Below are positions 5,331 to 7,415 of a stretch of DNA of 7,415 bases, one piece after another. The stretch comes from Robiginitomaculum sp. (GTDB lineage: Bacteria > Pseudomonadota > Alphaproteobacteria > Caulobacterales > Maricaulaceae), in the NCBI GenBank assembly GCA_021647805.1, contig JAKITZ010000117.1:1-7415 (forward strand). Reading direction: 5' to 3'. A model generated the notes under the pieces. The model made no database searches. It was not told the DNA's origin and worked only from the letters and a program-made list of their open reading frames with translations. A program made the position numbers and the translations under genes. The stretch's first letter is position 1; every line of letters begins with the position of its first letter.

Positions 5331-5647
5331 TGGCTGCCAAAATTAAAAAAGGCGATAAAGTTATTGTTTTGGCCGGTAAGGACAAAGGCAGTACAGGTGA
5401 AGTGACAAAAATTGTCACTGAAACTGGACGAGCATTTGTTGCTGGTGTGAACATGATTAAACGTCATACTAAGCCAACCCAGTTTGATCCGGGTGGCATT
5501 AAAGAAAAAGAAGCTAGTCTTCATTTGTCTAATCTGGCTATTGTCGACCCAAAAACTGGTAAAGCAACTCGTGTTGGTTTCAAGTTTCTAGAGGACGGCA
5601 AGAAAGTACGTTTTGCCAAAAAATCCGGTGAGGTTATCGATGGCTAA
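5330..5647 (+). CDS. rplX: Large ribosomal subunit protein L24
   Basis: L24 is one of the assembly-initiating proteins of the 50S subunit. It binds the 5' part of 23S rRNA and sits near the tunnel exit. The 105-residue product has a KOW motif at the N terminus (GDKVIVLAGKDKGSTGEV, residues 8-25). Conserved VNMIKRHTKP (40-49) and GGIKEKEASLHLSN (55-68) follow, then a C-terminal part ending KKSGEVIDG. Length and layout are typical. GGAGGT (5318-5323), inside rplN, is 6 nt before the ATG, and the TAATG junction suggests coupling. The end of the gene overlaps rplE by 8 nt. A perfect 8-bp inverted repeat with an AAA loop lies inside the gene at 5401-5419. Confidence 0.98.
   Translation: MAAKIKKGDKVIVLAGKDKGSTGEVTKIVTETGRAFVAGVNMIKRHTKPTQFDPGGIKEKEASLHLSNLAIVDPKTGKATRVGFKFLEDGKKVRFAKKSGEVIDG
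5627..5633 (+). promoter_or_regulatory. Ribosome-binding site of rplE inside rplX
   Basis: GGTGAGG contains a GAGG core 6 nt before ATG 5640. It supports that ATG over the in-frame TTG at 5613 or GTG at 5628. It lies in the last codons of rplX, so ribosomes finishing rplX pass over it and then reach the rplE start. Confidence 0.65.
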
Positions 5648-6206
5648 GGAAATTTATGAACCGCGTTTGCGCGCTAAATACCGCGATGTAATTCGCTCTA
5701 AAATGACCGAACAATTTGGTTATAAGAACGAAATGCAAATCCCTAAGGTTGAGAAAGTAGTTCTTAACATGGGTGTTGGTGAAGCCGTGCAGGACAGCAA
5801 GAAAATCAACAGTGTGCTTAATGATTTGACACTGATTGCTGGTCAAAAGGCGCAAGTGACTATAGCTCGCAAATCTATTGCGGGTTTCAAGTTACGCGAA
5901 GGAATGAAAATCGGTGCGAAAGTAACACTTCGCGGGCCGGTTATGTATGAATTTATTGATCGTTTGGTCAACATTGCTCTACCAAGGGTGCGAGATTTTC
6001 GCGGCCTTAACCATAAGAGCTTTGATGGCAATGGAAACTTTGCGATGGGCTTGAAAGAGCATATCGTGTTTCCAGAGATTGATTATGACAAGATCGATCA
6101 AATTTGGGGAATGGACATAGTTGTATGTACGTCCGCCGCATCTGACGATGAAGCAAGAGCACTATTGGCTGAATTCAATTTCCCATTTCCGGGATTATCG
6201 AATTAA
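5640..6206 (+). CDS. rplE: Large ribosomal subunit protein L5
   Basis: L5 binds 5S rRNA together with L18 and L25, forms part of the central protuberance, and contacts the P-site tRNA. From ATG 5640 the product is 188 residues. Key stretches are PKVEKVVLNMGVGEAVQDSK (residues 35-54), ARKSIAGFKLREGMKIGAKV (76-95), LPRVRDFRGLNHKSFDGNGN (114-133) and FPEIDYDKIDQIWGMDI (144-160). The end is FNFPFPGLSN. Length fits alphaproteobacterial L5, slightly above E. coli (179). An in-frame TTG at 5613 would add nine residues, but MAKEIYEPRLRAKYRD is the normal start and a GAGG core precedes the ATG. The gene overlaps rplX by 8 nt. In E. coli this start region is where S8 represses the spc operon; I could not recognise an S8 site here. 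Confidence 0.98.
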   Translation: MAKEIYEPRLRAKYRDVIRSKMTEQFGYKNEMQIPKVEKVVLNMGVGEAVQDSKKINSVLNDLTLIAGQKAQVTIARKSIAGFKLREGMKIGAKVTLRGPVMYEFIDRLVNIALPRVRDFRGLNHKSFDGNGNFAMGLKEHIVFPEIDYDKIDQIWGMDIVVCTSAASDDEARALLAEFNFPFPGLSN

Positions 6207-6236
6207 CGCTTTAGATAAAGCGAACTTTAGGTTCGC
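6207..6236 (+). other. Two overlapping, mutually exclusive hairpins in the rplE-rpsN spacer
   Basis: The 51-nt spacer 6207-6257 opens with CGCTTT (6207-6212), which pairs perfectly with AAAGCG (6217-6222) around an AGAT loop. GCGAAC (6220-6225) pairs perfectly with GTTCGC (6231-6236) around a TTTAG loop. The GCG at 6220-6222 is part of both stems, so only one can form fully at a time. The hexamer CTTTAG occurs in both units (6209-6214 and 6225-6230). No U-run follows either stem, so neither looks like an intrinsic terminator. The rest of the spacer holds the rpsN ribosome-binding site. The pairing is seen directly; any regulatory role is inference. Confidence 0.5.
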
Positions 6237-6243
6237 ACTTGAA

Positions 6244-6250
6244 AAGGAAG
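6244..6250 (+). promoter_or_regulatory. Ribosome-binding site of rpsN
   Basis: AAGGAAG, with an AAGGA core, lies 7-9 nt before ATG 6258. It is just downstream of the paired hairpins and outside both stems, so either RNA form would leave it free. Confidence 0.75.
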
Positions 6251-6257
6251 AAATTAC

Positions 6258-6563
6258 ATGGCTAAGAAAAGCGCCATAGAACGAAATAACAAGCGCAAAC
6301 GTATGGTGGCAAAATTTGCCAACAAACGTGCCGCGTTAAAGGCGGTTGCCCGTGATCGGGAACTGCCGATCGAAGAGCGTATTGCTGCACAGTTAAAGCT
6401 GTCTGCTTTACCTCGCAATTCAGCAGCTATTCGTGTGCGTAACCGGTGTGAACTTACCGGTCGTCCGCGTGGCTATTATCGTAAACTTAGAATGTCGCGG
6501 ATCGCGCTTCGGGAATTGTCCAATCAGGGCTTGGTACCGGGCATGGTCAAGTCGAGCTGGTAG
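6258..6563 (+). CDS. rpsN: Small ribosomal subunit protein S14, zinc-independent form
   Basis: S14 is a late-assembling protein of the 30S head. The 101-residue protein is the long form without a zinc ribbon. It starts MAKKSAIERNNKRKRMVAKF and includes the insert LPIEERIAAQLKLSALPRNS (residues 36-55), which is absent from short S14. It then has RNRCELTGRPRGYYRKLRMS (61-80), with a single cysteine (Cys64) instead of the four zinc ligands, and ends GLVPGMVKSSW. Length equals E. coli S14. The gene follows a 51-nt spacer, the longest in this window, which contains two alternative hairpins, and it has its own Shine-Dalgarno sequence. It may therefore be less tightly coupled to its upstream neighbour than most genes here. 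rpsH follows after 12 nt. Confidence 0.99.
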   Translation: MAKKSAIERNNKRKRMVAKFANKRAALKAVARDRELPIEERIAAQLKLSALPRNSAAIRVRNRCELTGRPRGYYRKLRMSRIALRELSNQGLVPGMVKSSW

Positions 6564-6575
6564 GGAAAACGTATT

Positions 6576-6971
6576 ATGTATGTAAATGATCCCTTGGGTG
6601 ATATGCTCACCCGTATTCGTAATGCCTTGATGCGTGGTCGTAATGTTACCTCGACACCTGCGTCAAAGTTACGTAAGCGCGTTCTTGATGTGCTTCAAGA
6701 TGAAGGCTATATTCGTGGCTATTCAGAAGTAGAAAAAGACGGTTTCGGCTCGTTCGACATTGAGCTGAAATATTACGAAGGTGACCCGGTTATTTCGGAA
6801 ATTAAACGTATTTCCAAGCCTGGTCGTCGTGTTTATTCATCGGTCAAGGATTTGCCCCGTGTGCAAAACGGTCTTGGTATTGCCATCCTCTCCACCTCCA
6901 AAGGTGTGATGTCGGACAATACAGCCCGCGAGCACAATGTCGGCGGCGAAATCCTTTGTCACATCAGTTAA
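6576..6971 (+). CDS. rpsH: Small ribosomal subunit protein S8
   Basis: S8 is a primary 16S rRNA-binding protein of the 30S platform (helix 21). In E. coli it represses translation of the spc operon by binding a helix near the rplE start. The 131-residue product starts MYVNDPLGDMLTRIRNALMR. It contains STPASKLRKRVLDVLQDEGY (residues 26-45), SKPGRRVYSSVKDLPRVQNG (80-99) and the signature GIAILSTSKGVMSDNTAR (101-118). It ends with NVGGEILCHIS, the conserved C-terminal RNA-binding segment. Length is typical. The start is preceded only by a modest AGGGA (6562-6566) that overlaps the rpsN stop, 9 nt before the ATG. rplF follows after 11 nt. Confidence 0.99.
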   Translation: MYVNDPLGDMLTRIRNALMRGRNVTSTPASKLRKRVLDVLQDEGYIRGYSEVEKDGFGSFDIELKYYEGDPVISEIKRISKPGRRVYSSVKDLPRVQNGLGIAILSTSKGVMSDNTAREHNVGGEILCHIS

Positions 6972-6982
6972 GGGGCTAAGAT

Positions 6983-7415
6983 ATGTCACGTATTGGCAAA
7001 CAGCCTGTGGAGATGCCTACCGGTGTTACCGCAAATCTGAACGGCATGGAATTGACCGTTAAAGGCCCAAAGGGCGAGCTGTCTATGACTTTCGTTAGAG
7101 AAGTTAAGCCGGCGCTTGATGGTAATGTTGTTACTATTTCTGTTGTTGATGATACGCAGCGCGCTCGCGCTATGTGGGGAATGCAACGCACTTTGGTGGC
7201 CAATTTGGTCGAAGGTGTATTGAACGGTTACGAGAAAAACCTTGAACTACACGGGGTTGGTTATCGGGCGACCATGAAGGGTACTTCTATTGGTCTACAG
7301 CTTGGTTTCTCCCATGATGTAACTTATACACCACCTGCTGGAATTACTTTGACGGTTGCAAAACCTACGCAAATTAAAATTTCTGGGATCGACAAACAGG
7401 TGGTTGGTCAAACTT
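6983..7415 (+). CDS. rplF: Large ribosomal subunit protein L6, 5' part only
   Basis: L6 sits at the base of the stalk near the GTPase-associated region of the 50S subunit. The gene is open to the end of the window, giving 144 complete codons of a family of about 177 residues. The product starts MSRIGKQPVEMPTGVTANLN and then LTVKGPKGELSM, the usual L6 N terminus. MWGMQRTLVANLVEGVLNGY follows, then LELHGVGYRATMKGTSIGLQ, which begins the second repeat domain, with its LGFSHDVTYTPPAGI and KISGIDKQVVGQ. It lies 11 nt after rpsH with a weak G-run, GGGG (6972-6975), 7 nt before the ATG. Nothing suggests disruption; the missing C terminus is a window-edge effect. Confidence 0.97.
   Translation, partial: MSRIGKQPVEMPTGVTANLNGMELTVKGPKGELSMTFVREVKPALDGNVVTISVVDDTQRARAMWGMQRTLVANLVEGVLNGYEKNLELHGVGYRATMKGTSIGLQLGFSHDVTYTPPAGITLTVAKPTQIKISGIDKQVVGQT

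Noticed and set aside
5600..5680. Possible S8 repressor site at the rplX-rplE junction, as in the E. coli spc operon
   Set aside because: I tried folding this region by hand and found only short, scattered pairings, with no convincing match to the 16S helix 21 core. Its absence is not proven.
1..7415. A novel system, mobile element, CRISPR array or defence island
   Set aside because: Essentially the whole window is explained by 17 housekeeping ribosomal protein genes in canonical order, with only 51 nt in the largest gap.

Overview
This 7.4-kb window is a stretch of the conserved bacterial S10-spc ribosomal protein gene cluster, read entirely on the + strand. It holds 17 genes in the canonical order: rpsJ (3' end only), rplC, rplD, rplW, rplB, rpsS, rplV, rpsC, rplP, rpmC, rpsQ, rplN, rplX, rplE, rpsN, rpsH and rplF (5' part only). 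No tRNA, rRNA, CRISPR array, insertion sequence, accessory gene or broken gene is visible. The minus-strand and out-of-frame ORFs are shadows of these genes.

The proteins look alphaproteobacterial. L3 begins MRSGVIAKKLGM and carries a long lysine/glutamate/alanine-rich C-terminal tail. L22 ends in VVREVEEAA, S3 ends its core with KGEIMEHDPMAQDKK, and S14 is the 101-residue form without a zinc ribbon. Base composition looks moderate rather than GC-rich, which would fit a moderate-GC alphaproteobacterium. I cannot place it more finely by eye.

Positions 1-4923 correspond to the S10 operon of E. coli (S10 to S17), and 4962-7415 to the first part of the spc operon (L14 to L6). Genes are packed tightly. 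Two pairs overlap as ATGA (rplC/rplD, rplD/rplW). Three pairs share one base between stop and start (rplV/rpsC, rpmC/rpsQ, rplN/rplX). rplX and rplE overlap by 8 nt. The other gaps are 2-18 nt, except for two longer spacers. The 38-nt rpsQ-rplN spacer lies at the classical S10/spc boundary and contains an imperfect hairpin followed by a U-rich run. The 51-nt rplE-rpsN spacer contains two overlapping, mutually exclusive perfect hairpins.

All the products are structural proteins of the 30S or 50S subunit, made together so that ribosomal components stay in balance. Two starts differ from the longest possible ORF: rpmC should begin at ATG 4490, not GTG 4475, and rplE at ATG 5640, not TTG 5613. 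I found no undescribed system. The most interesting observations are the RNA structures in the two longer spacers and a near-perfect inverted repeat inside rplC.
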